DNA from: a virus
IMG/VR virus record: IMGVR_UViG_3300006921_003877
Coordinates: 1 to 60,090 of that record
Direction: 5' to 3' (one strand)
Length of the DNA: 60,090 nucleotides
Of the stretch, positions 50,068 to 58,437 are shown piece after piece. The notes under the pieces are model-generated. The model had not been told where the DNA came from. It was given only the letters and a program-made list of their open reading frames with translations, and made no database searches. Position 1 is the stretch's first letter. Each line of letters begins with the position of its first letter. Position numbers and translations under genes: made by a program.

Positions 50068-53000
50068 TGTTTTATCACCTTTGCGTTAAATCTTTTGTTA
50101 TTATGTAAAAGTACTAAGTTGTATACACCATTAGGATAGTTCGATAAGTCTATCCTTTTATCGTCTTGACTTAAAACTAACTTACCCATTATGTCGTAAA
50201 CCTCAACATCTACTTTTAGACGTGTTTCTATTGTTATGATATTTTTTGTAGGGTTTGGATAAACTACTATCCCTAATGATGCTATGTCCTCTATACCTGT
50301 TGGCCAACCTTGCTGACAATAATCGTACATGGATTGACAACTTACATCCCAACTATCTGTACAACAATAATTATCCACATCTATTACCCAAGCGTAACAT
50401 CCATCATTTAACCAATAAGGTATTCCAGGTCCTCCATAACATCCTGCATCATATAAACATGATGCTGAATCTGAGACATTAGCCACTGGATTGTAATTAT
50501 ATGCACCTACATCGGTACACCCTGTTACAATTGTTATACATGAATTATCATCTATACAAGCGTTAGGGTCGTAATTTAGGGCCGTACTATCAGTACACCC
50601 TCCTATATAACAACATGAATTATCTAACGTATTTGCTAAAGGATTAAAGTTAAGTGCTATGTTATCCGTACAACCATAAATGTATGCTATACAAGTTCCA
50701 TTATCTGTATTAGCGAGTGGGTCGTAATTCCACATAGTCGAGTCTGTACAACCATTAATTACTGTTATACAAGTTCCATTATCTATATTTGCTAATGGGT
50801 CATAATTAAACATCGTTGGGTCGGTACATCCATACACTACTAAATTTACACAACTCCCATCGTCAAAATCAGCTGTAAAACCTTGTGTGTAGAATTCTAA
50901 ATAAAGTGGATCCGTACACCCTGGTGCGTAATAACAACTATTATCATTAGTGTTTGCTAAAGGGTCAAAATTTGACGCTAAACCATCAGTACAACCATAC
51001 ACAAACATTTCACATGTTCCATTATCCGTATTAGCTAATGGGTTATAATTAAACATTGTAGAATCTGTACAACCATATACTGGGAGTATACAACTACCAT
51101 CATCAGTATTTGCCAATACATTGTAATTTAGGGCGTTTCCATTTGTACACCCATAAACAAACATTTCACATGTTCCATTATCAGTATTAGCCAATGGATT
51201 ATAATTAAACATAGTTGAGTCTGTACACCCATATACTGGATTAATACAGGAACCATCATCAGTGTTCGCCCCTGGGTCAAAGTTTATAGCTAATGGATTT
51301 GTACAACCAGATATAACTACTTGACAAGTTCCATTATCCGTATTAGCAAGTGGGTCATAATTAAAAGCCGTAGAGTCCATACAACCATATATAAATGGCT
51401 CACATGAACCATTATCCGTATTGGCCAATGAATTATAATTAAACATCGTTGCATCTGTACAACCATAAATGTAGGCTATACAAGTACTATCATCTGTATT
51501 TGCTAATGGGTTAAAATTAAACGCAGTTGCGTCTGTACATCCTAATACCACAGGGAGACATGAATTGTTATTTGTGTTTGCGGTTGAATCATAGTTAAAT
51601 GCTAGTGCGTCTGTACAACCAAAAACTATTGGAATACAGGTACCGTCATCAGTATTAGCTGCTGGGTTATAGTTAAACATGGTATCATCCATACACCCTA
51701 ATATGACCGGTATACATGATGATTGATCATTAGTGTTAGCCGTTGGATTAAAATTAAATGCTGTTGAATCCATACAACCAATTATAATTGACACACATGT
51801 TGAGTCATCTACATTGGCAAGAGGATTGTAATTAAAAGCCAAAGTATTTGTACACCCTAAAACAATTGGTGTACAGTTATCCGGCATATTCGCCAATGGG
51901 TTATAGTTTAATGCTGTTGAATCCATACAACCAAGAATTCCGTCAGTACAAAAATCACCACAGTAAGGAATTCCACTATATTTGTAAGGAAATTGTAACA
52001 TTGGATCCGTCCAAGGATTTGTACCTCCCGATAAGGTAGTATCACCTTCTGGACCTGTTAAAAAGAACCCACATTGATTTGCCGTGGTTGCCGACTGTCC
52101 AGGAGCAAAAAACATTAACTCAACCGGACTTAGAGCACTTAAACTAATTGTAAATGTTTCTGAATACCCATCATTTGGTCCCATCATAAACGGACCTAAA
52201 ATTGTGGTATCTTGTACTATTCCAACCCAAGCACCAAACCATCCATCTTCTGCCTCATCTGTAATTGTTAATGTGTATTGACATTGTGGTACAATTTGCA
52301 TTGTATTCGCAGTAGAATCGTAATCTGGTGAAGTTATATCTGTACAACCCAATACTACTGGTGTACTACATGTACCATCATCTGTATTTGCTTGAGGGTT
52401 ATATTCTGTAAATCCTGGGGTAGTACACCCTAAAATTACATTTGGTGTACAAGGTTGTACAACATATGGAGAGGTAATCGTATCATTTCCAAAATTAGCA
52501 TCACCTGGTAGTATTGATAGTATGGTATCTCCACATAATGTTTGTACTAATACCGTTCCATCAGAACCTCCATAACATGAACCACATAAACCATCACCAA
52601 ATGCGTCAAATAAACTAAATTCTATTACAGTACCATTTGGTACACATGTTTCTGTTACTACTGGAACGCCTGGTTGGGTATAAACGGGTGAAGATGTTAA
52701 TACCGTTCCCGTTGTATCTGCTATTTCCCATGATGTTTCATCAGGATAACTATCAGGAATTACTGTGACCACAATATTTGATTCTCCTGTTACACAGTTT
52801 GCCGGTGGTAGTTGACAGGTACCATCATCTATATTTGCCCAAGGATTATAGTTTAAGGCCGCAGGGTCTGTACAACCAACGTTACACTCTCCAGTATTTA
52901 TAACTACGGTGTCAGTTAAAGTAGAATCAGCCAACATCGCTTGGAAATAATAAGTAGTGTTTGGTTGTTTATTGGAAGACATTACACCTGTATTACCCCA

Positions 53001-54125
53001 ATTTGCTGGATATTGGTAAACATTCGCATTATCCCATAGAGTATTAAGGTTGTTTGTTCTTGAATATGAAATAACTTGACAATTTGGATTTTCTCCCGGT
53101 TCCCAATGCCAATGAAGTGTTACACTCGGTCCGTTACAATACCATTCACCCCATAATGTATCTAATCCACTACAAGGTGGGTAAATACATGAACCATCCT
53201 CAAATGCTGCCCCTGGGTCATAATTAGTTGCCATTGTGTCGGTACATCCTCCTGTAGGTGGTGCACATGGTGCTATAATTAAAGTGTCCGTATATAAAGA
53301 ACCAAAATTACCAGCAACAAATGATAATGTATCTTGACAATCATTTTGAATTAAAAACCAACCGTCAGTACCTCCCCATTGTGAAGCACCAAGACCGTCA
53401 CCATAACTATCGTTAAGATTTAATACATATTCTCCTGAAGATAAATCTAATGTAGTATCGTATAAAGTGACACCGTTTAATGAGTCACCATCAACTTGCA
53501 TGACTACGTTACCTAAGGAATCTAATAATTCCCAAGATGATTCTTCTGGATAATTATCCGTTTGAAATTGTACATTTAACCAAGAATCATATGTTATTAC
53601 CGGTGGTGTACATGGTGCATTTCCACATTCATTAAAACAATGTGTTAATTTATATTCACCTGTTGGATTAACATAAGTACCATTATTGATTAACTCTTGT
53701 GGAAATAATATCTGTCTTATGTCACCTTGAGCTAAACCTTGAGTGCTAGGATCAGAAAGGCAAGTGGTATCAACATAAGCTCCTCCTTCCCACATTGTAA
53801 ATGGTAATCCATTATTACCAAAAGATGTTATCTTAAATCTATAAAATACATCTATGTTTTGACCAGTTGGATGTGATATATTAATATTTTTTCTCCATAT
53901 ACCATTTCCTCCAATATCTTCCATTGGTATATCAACCCAATTGGCAACACTAGTTTGTATAAATACTTGTGCCGAATCAGAATTAGGTACAGTAGCTATA
54001 ACATCATTTATATCTAGTCTAAAAGTAACGGGTTCCATTGTAGTTTGACTAAATAACATTGTTGGTAATAATACCAATAAAAATAATAACTTTTTCATAA
54101 GTGATAACGTAAATAGTTTTTTCAT
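50064..54125 (-). CDS. secreted T9SS repeat protein (surface protein/adhesin-like)
   Basis: 1353 residues. Signal peptide ends MLFSQ at residue 27; an internal Met at residue 10 gives an equally good signal, so the start may be 54098. Two related beta domains at about 183-287 and 450-556 (NYPEESSWELLD..., SYPDETSWEIAD..., with DxxGDGL) flank an Fn3-like domain (about 322-414). About 23 units of GCTDxxxxNYxPxANxDxGxC follow, the last 19 contiguous (731-1226). A Cys-rich stretch (1229-1270) precedes the C-terminal T9SS sorting domain (about 1285-1353, IVVYPNPTKNIITIE...VYDIMGKLV...YPNGVYNLVL...KVIKQ). It should be secreted across the outer membrane of the infected cell. Confidence 0.92.
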   Translation of the reverse strand: MKKLFTLSLMKKLLFLLVLLPTMLFSQTTMEPVTFRLDINDVIATVPNSDSAQVFIQTSVANWVDIPMEDIGGNGIWRKNINISHPTGQNIDVFYRFKITSFGNNGLPFTMWEGGAYVDTTCLSDPSTQGLAQGDIRQILFPQELINNGTYVNPTGEYKLTHCFNECGNAPCTPPVITYDSWLNVQFQTDNYPEESSWELLDSLGNVVMQVDGDSLNGVTLYDTTLDLSSGEYVLNLNDSYGDGLGASQWGGTDGWFLIQNDCQDTLSFVAGNFGSLYTDTLIIAPCAPPTGGCTDTMATNYDPGAAFEDGSCIYPPCSGLDTLWGEWYCNGPSVTLHWHWEPGENPNCQVISYSRTNNLNTLWDNANVYQYPANWGNTGVMSSNKQPNTTYYFQAMLADSTLTDTVVINTGECNVGCTDPAALNYNPWANIDDGTCQLPPANCVTGESNIVVTVIPDSYPDETSWEIADTTGTVLTSSPVYTQPGVPVVTETCVPNGTVIEFSLFDAFGDGLCGSCYGGSDGTVLVQTLCGDTILSILPGDANFGNDTITSPYVVQPCTPNVILGCTTPGFTEYNPQANTDDGTCSTPVVLGCTDITSPDYDSTANTMQIVPQCQYTLTITDEAEDGWFGAWVGIVQDTTILGPFMMGPNDGYSETFTISLSALSPVELMFFAPGQSATTANQCGFFLTGPEGDTTLSGGTNPWTDPMLQFPYKYSGIPYCGDFCTDGILGCMDSTALNYNPLANMPDNCTPIVLGCTNTLAFNYNPLANVDDSTCVSIIIGCMDSTAFNFNPTANTNDQSSCIPVILGCMDDTMFNYNPAANTDDGTCIPIVFGCTDALAFNYDSTANTNNNSCLPVVLGCTDATAFNFNPLANTDDSTCIAYIYGCTDATMFNYNSLANTDNGSCEPFIYGCMDSTAFNYDPLANTDNGTCQVVISGCTNPLAINFDPGANTDDGSCINPVYGCTDSTMFNYNPLANTDNGTCEMFVYGCTNGNALNYNVLANTDDGSCILPVYGCTDSTMFNYNPLANTDNGTCEMFVYGCTDGLASNFDPLANTNDNSCYYAPGCTDPLYLEFYTQGFTADFDDGSCVNLVVYGCTDPTMFNYDPLANIDNGTCITVINGCTDSTMWNYDPLANTDNGTCIAYIYGCTDNIALNFNPLANTLDNSCCYIGGCTDSTALNYDPNACIDDNSCITIVTGCTDVGAYNYNPVANVSDSASCLYDAGCYGGPGIPYWLNDGCYAWVIDVDNYCCTDSWDVSCQSMYDYCQQGWPTGIEDIASLGIVVYPNPTKNIITIETRLKVDVEVYDIMGKLVLSQDDKRIDLSNYPNGVYNLVLLHNNKRFNAKVIKQ
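50267..50273 (-). other. start of the type IX secretion C-terminal sorting domain
   Basis: Marks the codons where the C-terminal sorting domain begins (about residue 1285 of the 1353-residue protein); the domain runs to the stop at 50064. YPNP near its start, YDIMGKLV mid-domain and the Lys-containing end KVIKQ are the conserved parts of type A T9SS sorting domains. Confidence 0.8.
50448..51935 (-). repeat. tandem coding repeats, about 75-78 bp units (19 contiguous)
   Basis: Each unit encodes about 25 residues of the form YGCTDSTxFNYNPLANTDNGTC. Two units (51156-51233 and 51000-51077) encode identical residues but differ at seven synonymous positions, so protein sequence is conserved while DNA has drifted. 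Four further, more diverged units are interspersed upstream in the same gene. Confidence 0.9.
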
Positions 54126-54137
54126 AGATTTGTTTTT

Positions 54138-54536
54138 TTAAGTGGTTCTTTCTCTTTGAGCAGCTAACCTAGCTTCTAATTCTTCTTTCTTTTTTAATTC
54201 TTCTTTTTCTTTTTCGAACTCTTCTTCTCTTTCTTCTTGTTTTTTCGTTACATCATCCCGATATTGGTTTATTTGTTCCGAATCTTCTCTTTTTTTTCTT
54301 TCTTCTACCTCCTTTCTTCTCTCCTCCTCTTTTTCTTTATTAATCTCTATTTTAGCCTTAATTTCTAAATCTCTTGGTGTTTCTATTGTGGAAGGTGGGG
54401 CATCTTGTTCCTGGTGAATAACACCTCCCATACTGATGGTTTTACTGTTTATCCCCATTTGATTAAAATTATTGTGTTGGATGTGTTCCCCCATCAACTC
54501 TTTAATTCTTTTAATCTCTTCGTTAATATTCTTCAT
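54138..54536 (-). CDS. charged coiled-coil protein, probable head-targeted
   Basis: 132 residues. The N-terminus MKNINEEIKRIKELMGE has IKE (11-13) and resembles the start of the Pro/Lys-rich protein at 46549. Residues 55-130 are a continuous Glu/Lys/Arg helix (KEEEERRKEVEERKKREDSE). Overlaps the upstream 80-residue gene by 14 bp. Possibly an internal or core protein. Function unknown. Confidence 0.6.
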   Translation of the reverse strand: MKNINEEIKRIKELMGEHIQHNNFNQMGINSKTISMGGVIHQEQDAPPSTIETPRDLEIKAKIEINKEKEEERRKEVEERKKREDSEQINQYRDDVTKKQEEREEEFEKEKEELKKKEELEARLAAQRERTT

Positions 54537-54765
54537 CTAAACCTTTTTTAATTAAACTTTTAATACTTCTTCTCATTTCTTTTATAACCTTAAAACCTAG
54601 TTCCTCATCTAATCTAATCCCCTCTATAAATTCTTCCAGTTCTCCCTCAGACATCTTTTGAGGATCTTTCTCTTCTTTATAAATATCGGGCACATCGTTG
54701 TTGATAAAGTCAGTAACCTTTTCGGTTATGATTGTCATCAACTTCAATTTTGTCTTTGTTCTCAT
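54523..54765 (-). CDS. hypothetical small acidic helical protein
   Basis: 80 residues: a basic N-terminus (MRTKTKLKLMTIITEKV, with an ITE site at 13-15) then acidic helices (KMSEGELEEFIEGIRLDEEL). First gene of the leftward transcript that includes the T9SS protein, with a late box 7 bp upstream. No recognised domain. Confidence 0.6.
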   Translation of the reverse strand: MRTKTKLKLMTIITEKVTDFINNDVPDIYKEEKDPQKMSEGELEEFIEGIRLDEELGFKVIKEMRRSIKSLIKKGLDEEY

Positions 54766-54772
54766 ATCATTA

Positions 54773-54780
54773 AATAAATA
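54773..54780 (-). promoter_or_regulatory. late-promoter-like TATTTATT box
   Basis: TGATATTTATTTAATGATATG on the - strand, 7 bp before the ATG at 54765. It could drive the whole 54765-47598 cluster, because no terminator is seen within it. Confidence 0.6.
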
Positions 54781-54890
54781 TCATTTAACGCCAAAATGAC
54801 TAATTATACTATAAAATAAGACAAATGTTTTTTTCAGAATATGTGTATATTTAATACATATTAATAATAAATTTTATAAAAACTTAAATT
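54781..54890 (+). promoter_or_regulatory. AT-rich leader with a possible host-type promoter
   Basis: No late box on the + strand. A stretch TTTTTTTC followed some ten bases later by TATATTTA (one base from TAnnTTTG) lies about 40 bp before the ATG at 54891 and may be a weak host-type promoter. No other structure seen. Confidence 0.3.
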
Positions 54891-55079
54891 ATGTTTGGCG
54901 ACGACAATTTTATCTATAGTGAAATAGGTAACTCAATACTAGAAGGGAAGGACCAATGTCCGGATACTAGTTGTATAAGAAATTTAATTGATTTTCTTCA
55001 AGAACAGGTTGACCTTCTTGAAGATGAGTGTTACGAAAGAGAAAACAATTTACAAGAGTTATATAATGAAGATGAGTAG
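54891..55079 (+). CDS. small acidic protein
   Basis: 62 residues, acidic (YSEIGNSILEGKDQCPDTSC, FLQEQVDLLEDECYERENNL), helical with paired Cys. No late box on its strand, so it is probably expressed early or middle. Its last codons form the left arm of the terminator. No recognised domain; the length and acidity would suit a DNA mimic or an inhibitor, but nothing shows this. Confidence 0.55.
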   Translation: MFGDDNFIYSEIGNSILEGKDQCPDTSCIRNLIDFLQEQVDLLEDECYERENNLQELYNEDE

Positions 55080-55096
55080 GTTTCCCCACTCATCTT
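55069..55096. terminator. hairpin overlapping the stop codon
   Basis: AAGATGAGT (55069-55077) pairs with ACTCATCTT (55088-55096) around a 10-base loop. A perfect 9-bp stem between convergent genes, with only a weak T-run. Confidence 0.6.
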
Positions 55097-55103
55097 AATT
55101 TAT

Positions 55104-55937
55104 CTATCTGATTACTTTTTTCATTCGTTTCATTAATGAATTAACTTCATTAACTTGTGTATTTTCGGTAAGAATATTGTTAAAGCTATTTCCCCATCCG
55201 TCTTTTTGTGGAGTAGCACTAACAGCTTTATAACTTTCTTTCATCATTCTTTGTTTTTCAATGTTAGAATCAACTCCAACTACTCTAGACTTTCTTCCAT
55301 CAAACTTACTTCTGTCTTTATGGTCCTCTGTTTCATAATCTGATACTTTTCCAGATCCACCCATTCCCTTGATTGGTGTACAACCAGTTCCAATACAACC
55401 CTTTACTGGATTGTGTACCGATCCAATATGATTTGGTGGACAGTCACAGTCTCCTCTTCCGCCAGTAATTTCTTCATCTAAGTCTTCTTCATTATATCTT
55501 CTACTACCACCACAATTTCCTTCATTGTATCTTTTACCACCACAACCTGATTTTTCATCCATCTTATCTTTAGTCGCTTTTTTCATAGGTTCTGTAGTAT
55601 TACCATCTCCGTCTAAATCTAAAAAATCTGGTTTTGCGTTTTTATCTTCCATGAAAATCATTAACATTTCATCGTCCATTGCAACATCGTCATCCCCTAA
55701 CATCATATCCATATCCATGTCCATATCCATGTCCATCATATCGTCACCCATCATATCCATTGGTTCTGTTCCCATTGGGGCTCCCATGTATTCTCCTTGG
55801 GTATCTAATCCTGTACCACATTGTTCGTATAATCCAAACTTGGAAGTCATTTGTCCTCTTTCTTTTCTACTTTCTGATTCTCTTAGAAGATTAGCTTTCC
55901 TAATATTGTTTTTTTTAATTTCTGATTGTGTTCTCAT
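55104..55937 (-). CDS. Met/Asp-rich probable core or head-targeted protein
   Basis: 277 residues. N-terminus MRTQSEIKKNNIRKANLLRE with an LRE site (18-20) and a second LYE site (36-38). Residues 56-90 contain a Met-Asp tandem (MMDMDMDMDMDMM) like the one in the scaffold protein. DLDGDGNTTEP resembles a dockerin/EF-type calcium loop. A Cys/Gly-rich segment (CDCPPNHIGSVHNPVKGC) follows. It may be a second prohead core component. Confidence 0.65.
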   Translation of the reverse strand: MRTQSEIKKNNIRKANLLRESESRKERGQMTSKFGLYEQCGTGLDTQGEYMGAPMGTEPMDMMGDDMMDMDMDMDMDMMLGDDDVAMDDEMLMIFMEDKNAKPDFLDLDGDGNTTEPMKKATKDKMDEKSGCGGKRYNEGNCGGSRRYNEEDLDEEITGGRGDCDCPPNHIGSVHNPVKGCIGTGCTPIKGMGGSGKVSDYETEDHKDRSKFDGRKSRVVGVDSNIEKQRMMKESYKAVSATPQKDGWGNSFNNILTENTQVNEVNSLMKRMKKVIR

Positions 55938-55952
55938 AATATTTTCTTTTAT

Positions 55953-55960
55953 TATAAATA
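55953..55960 (-). promoter_or_regulatory. late-promoter-like TATTTATA box
   Basis: TTATATTTATAATAAAAGAAA on the - strand, 15 bp before the ATG at 55937. Confidence 0.65.
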
Positions 55961-55978
55961 TAATCGTTTTTAGAAAGA

Positions 55979-57019
55979 TTAAGGTAGAATTGTTGATTTA
56001 TCGAATTCGGGTATAGTTCCTCGTACCTTTGTTTTAATCCATTCATTATTCCCTTCCCATAAACTTTTAGTCCATTCCCAAAAATCTTTATAATTAACTC
56101 TGTTTTTAAGAGGTTGTAATTTGTTAAACTCTACATAAGTATTTCCTTGTACTGCGTTATTCAGTGTCTCCAAGTTTTCATAATATAACATTAGATATGG
56201 TAATTTAACACCATTCATTTCCAATTCCATCATAAAGTTTTTTGATTCGGTTGTTAAAGGTATGACATAAGACATTTTTTCTGCGTCTATATTAAACTCC
56301 TCCAATCTTTTTTGTACCTCTGGTAGTTGGTTAACAATTTCTCTCTCTAATTCTATTTCTAAATCACTAACTAGTTCATTGGTTTGTACAGAATCTATAT
56401 TAACAATTTCATCTTCTTGATTATATACCGGTTCTGGAATAACTTTCGGTTGTTCAAAAGTTTTTTCTATTTTTTGTGGTGTTTCTGTTGGTGTTTCTGT
56501 GGGTACTTCTGTTGGTTTTACACTTACTTGTGGGAGAGTAGTAGGTTTTGGTTTAGTTTGTGTCTCTTTTGTACAATCTTTTTTTATTATTTTATCTATA
56601 TAGGTTATTTTATCCATTAACATCTTTACCCATTTTGGATTACCTCCCTTACCTTTTAATTCACCAAGTTTAGTTTCGTGTTTTGTTTTATTACTTTCTA
56701 AAAAACCACACCCAAATTGAGAGTAACCTTTTTTTATTGTTTCTAAAAAGGCGGGTGTGAGTCCGTCCTTAGGTTTAGGGTCAACAACTTTCGGTTTAGA
56801 AGGTGCTAAACAACATTCACAATAGGGTGTCGCCGCTGGAGCTGCTGCAGTATAAAAATTTTTATCTATCATACAATTAGCACAAAAACTTTTTTCATCA
56901 ACAACACCTAGTGGGGGTAATTCTACCATACCTTTAATTGTTTTTTCCCAGTCTACACATATATGAGTAACAGGTGCCGCCACTTCATATAGATTTTTAT
57001 AGAATTCAGATAGTTTCAT
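55979..57019 (-). CDS. hypothetical, probable head-targeted protein with Cys pairs
   Basis: 346 residues. N-terminus MKLSEFYKNLYEVAAPV is very like the T4 capsid-targeting tag, with LYE (10-12). Two Cys pairs, CANC (about 46-49) and CECC (about 67-70), could form a small zinc site. A Thr/Pro-rich linker (TEVPTETPTETPQK) separates them from a C-terminal domain (about 215-346) containing VIPLTTESKNFMMELEMNGV. Divergent from the gene at 57052 with facing late boxes. Confidence 0.65.
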   Translation of the reverse strand: MKLSEFYKNLYEVAAPVTHICVDWEKTIKGMVELPPLGVVDEKSFCANCMIDKNFYTAAAPAATPYCECCLAPSKPKVVDPKPKDGLTPAFLETIKKGYSQFGCGFLESNKTKHETKLGELKGKGGNPKWVKMLMDKITYIDKIIKKDCTKETQTKPKPTTLPQVSVKPTEVPTETPTETPQKIEKTFEQPKVIPEPVYNQEDEIVNIDSVQTNELVSDLEIELEREIVNQLPEVQKRLEEFNIDAEKMSYVIPLTTESKNFMMELEMNGVKLPYLMLYYENLETLNNAVQGNTYVEFNKLQPLKNRVNYKDFWEWTKSLWEGNNEWIKTKVRGTIPEFDKSTILP

Positions 57020-57023
57020 TACA

Positions 57024-57031
57024 TATAAATA
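57024..57031 (-). promoter_or_regulatory. late-promoter-like TATTTATA box (leftward of a divergent pair)
   Basis: CAGGTATTTATATGTAATG on the - strand; 4 bases to the ATG at 57019. Half of the divergent pair that fixes the orientation of the motif. Confidence 0.7.
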
Positions 57032-57039
57032 CCTGCAGA

Positions 57040-57047
57040 TATTTATT
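57040..57047 (+). promoter_or_regulatory. late-promoter-like TATTTATT box (rightward of a divergent pair)
   Basis: GCAGATATTTATTAGTGATG on the + strand; 4 bases to the ATG at 57052. Together with 57024-57031 it fills a 32-bp divergent gap. Confidence 0.7.
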
Positions 57048-57051
57048 AGTG

Positions 57052-57702
57052 ATGAAAACGTTAAAACAACTTTTATTTGAGTCGGGAGGTATTAACCAAG
57101 AACTTTATATAGACGACATCCAGTCCAAGTATAATAATATTACACCTAAAATCAAAGATGTCCTTTTCAAACAATGGGATCGGGCGGGACACGCTGATTG
57201 GAAAGTGTTGAGGTATCTTGATATTGCGACGGGAGATATGGACCAGGCATTTAATAATGTTCTTGATGTTATTTACCCCATTCTAAGAATAGAGTGGGAA
57301 GGTGGTGTTAAAGGAACTTTAGCTTATGACGAATCTCGTCATTGGGGGGAACTATTTCATGATGGTAGAGGAAGTGACCATATTGATGATTTAGAATATC
57401 GTGTAATCCCAGTTGGGTATGACTTTTCATTCGATGATAGTGTAAATTTTGGGGATTCGGGATACTCTTGTTGGAATATTATTGTAGAACTTAGACCCAG
57501 TGAAAAAGGAAGACCGATTCTTTGGAACGGTTTGGTGATAGGTGAAGATTTATTTGAAAAAAAAGATTACCCTTTACAGTCTTTTCGTAAGTACGATGGT
57601 GAAGAACAAGCTGTATTTGAAGAACTTTGGGAGGGAGAAGAATCTAGTCATTTAGGTGAATATTTCCACCAGTTTTGTCAAGTTGGAGTTAAAGTTTATT
57701 AA
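57052..57702 (+). CDS. hypothetical, probable head-targeted protein
   Basis: 216 residues from ATG 57052; an earlier in-frame start at 56974 would run through the divergent gene and both promoters. The N-terminus MKTLKQLLFESGG is almost a textbook T4 internal-protein tag (LFE at 8-10). The rest is acidic and Trp-rich (FKQWDRAGHADWKVLRYLDI, CWNIIVELRPSEKGRP), mixed alpha/beta. No family recognised. Converges with a 51-residue gene with a 4-bp overlap. Confidence 0.7.
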   Translation: MKTLKQLLFESGGINQELYIDDIQSKYNNITPKIKDVLFKQWDRAGHADWKVLRYLDIATGDMDQAFNNVLDVIYPILRIEWEGGVKGTLAYDESRHWGELFHDGRGSDHIDDLEYRVIPVGYDFSFDDSVNFGDSGYSCWNIIVELRPSEKGRPILWNGLVIGEDLFEKKDYPLQSFRKYDGEEQAVFEELWEGEESSHLGEYFHQFCQVGVKVY

Positions 57703-57854
57703 ACCTTATTACCACGTTCAACTTCGTAATAGAATTTATCACAAGAATAATATAAAAATTTTGCTTTCTTTTGTTGGATTAATTTTCCCATCGCAACTGA
57801 CTTTTCTTGTTGACCCCAACCAATAGATATTATCTTTGTAGATTTTTTATTCAT
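57699..57854 (-). CDS. small hypothetical protein
   Basis: 51 residues: MNKKSTKIISIGWGQQEKSV, then a Lys-rich helix and YYSCDKFYYEVERGNKV. Basic, no recognised domain. TATCTTTG (TAnnTTTG form) lies 4 bases before the ATG on its strand, with no obvious -33 TTG, so a host-type promoter giving a leaderless message is possible. The stop overlaps that of the convergent gene by 4 bp. Confidence 0.5.
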   Translation of the reverse strand: MNKKSTKIISIGWGQQEKSVAMGKLIQQKKAKFLYYSCDKFYYEVERGNKV

Positions 57855-57892
57855 ACTACAAAGATAAGAAAAATTATTTTAATAATAAAATT

Positions 57893-58036
57893 TTACTTAC
57901 TTAAACGATGGAAATTTTTTAGTTGGTTTCGGAGAGATTCTCTAAGTTTCATTATCTCTTCTTGTTTTCGTTTCCTTATAGTAGGATTAGTATTTTCCTT
58001 TGTTAATTTTTTGTTTTTTTTACATCCACAGCCCAT
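57893..58036 (-). CDS. small MGCGC peptide
   Basis: 47 residues: MGCGCKKNKKLTKENTNPTI, then a basic helix (RKRKQEEIMKLRESLRNQLK). The N-terminal CxC with Lys-rich flanks could bind metal. It ends 38 bp upstream of the 51-residue gene and starts 5 bp after the stop of the 126-residue gene, so it belongs to that transcript. Confidence 0.55.
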   Translation of the reverse strand: MGCGCKKNKKLTKENTNPTIRKRKQEEIMKLRESLRNQLKNFHRLSK

Positions 58037-58041
58037 AACTT

Positions 58042-58422
58042 TTATTTTTCTATTTTTTGTCCGGTATTTTCACCGTAATACTTATGTATAAATTTTGCAA
58101 TTCTTCTTACATACATTATAATATTCGTAGACTCTGCGTACTTTTTCCACATCGAGTTTACTTCTTTCGGGGTAGGCGCCCCTTCCTTAAGGGTTTCATA
58201 AACATTCTCATAAAGACTAAAAGCCTTTTTAGGGTTCTGAGGCATCATCTCCACTATTCGAGGAAAGGATGGTTTATTTATTACTCTTCTACCATTACCC
58301 TCTTCTTGCTCTTTAGCGATAACAAGTTTTTCTAAATGACCATGAACTTTATTCGTAGCGTCAGTCACCACATCCTCACGGAGTATTCTTCTTAATAATT
58401 TTTTAATATTTTGTTCTGACAT
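58042..58422 (-). CDS. hypothetical, probable head-targeted protein
   Basis: 126 residues, basic and helical. N-terminus MSEQNIKKLLRRILREDVV is an amphipathic basic helix ending in LRE (14-16), the predicted cleavage site. The middle has KPSFPRIVEMMPQNPKKAFS and the end FIHKYYGENTGQKIEK. No recognised domain. Late box upstream. Confidence 0.65.
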   Translation of the reverse strand: MSEQNIKKLLRRILREDVVTDATNKVHGHLEKLVIAKEQEEGNGRRVINKPSFPRIVEMMPQNPKKAFSLYENVYETLKEGAPTPKEVNSMWKKYAESTNIIMYVRRIAKFIHKYYGENTGQKIEK

Positions 58423-58437
58423 AAGATGTTTCTTTAT

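Noticed and set aside
50448-51935. Regular repeats suggesting a CRISPR array or a diversity-generating element
   Set aside because: The units are an uninterrupted coding frame with conserved residues; there are no constant repeats with variable spacers, and no reverse transcriptase or template repeat is seen.
55525-56016. Open frame on the + strand with a Ser/Met/Ile run
   Set aside because: It is the antisense reading of the Met-Asp run of the real leftward gene.
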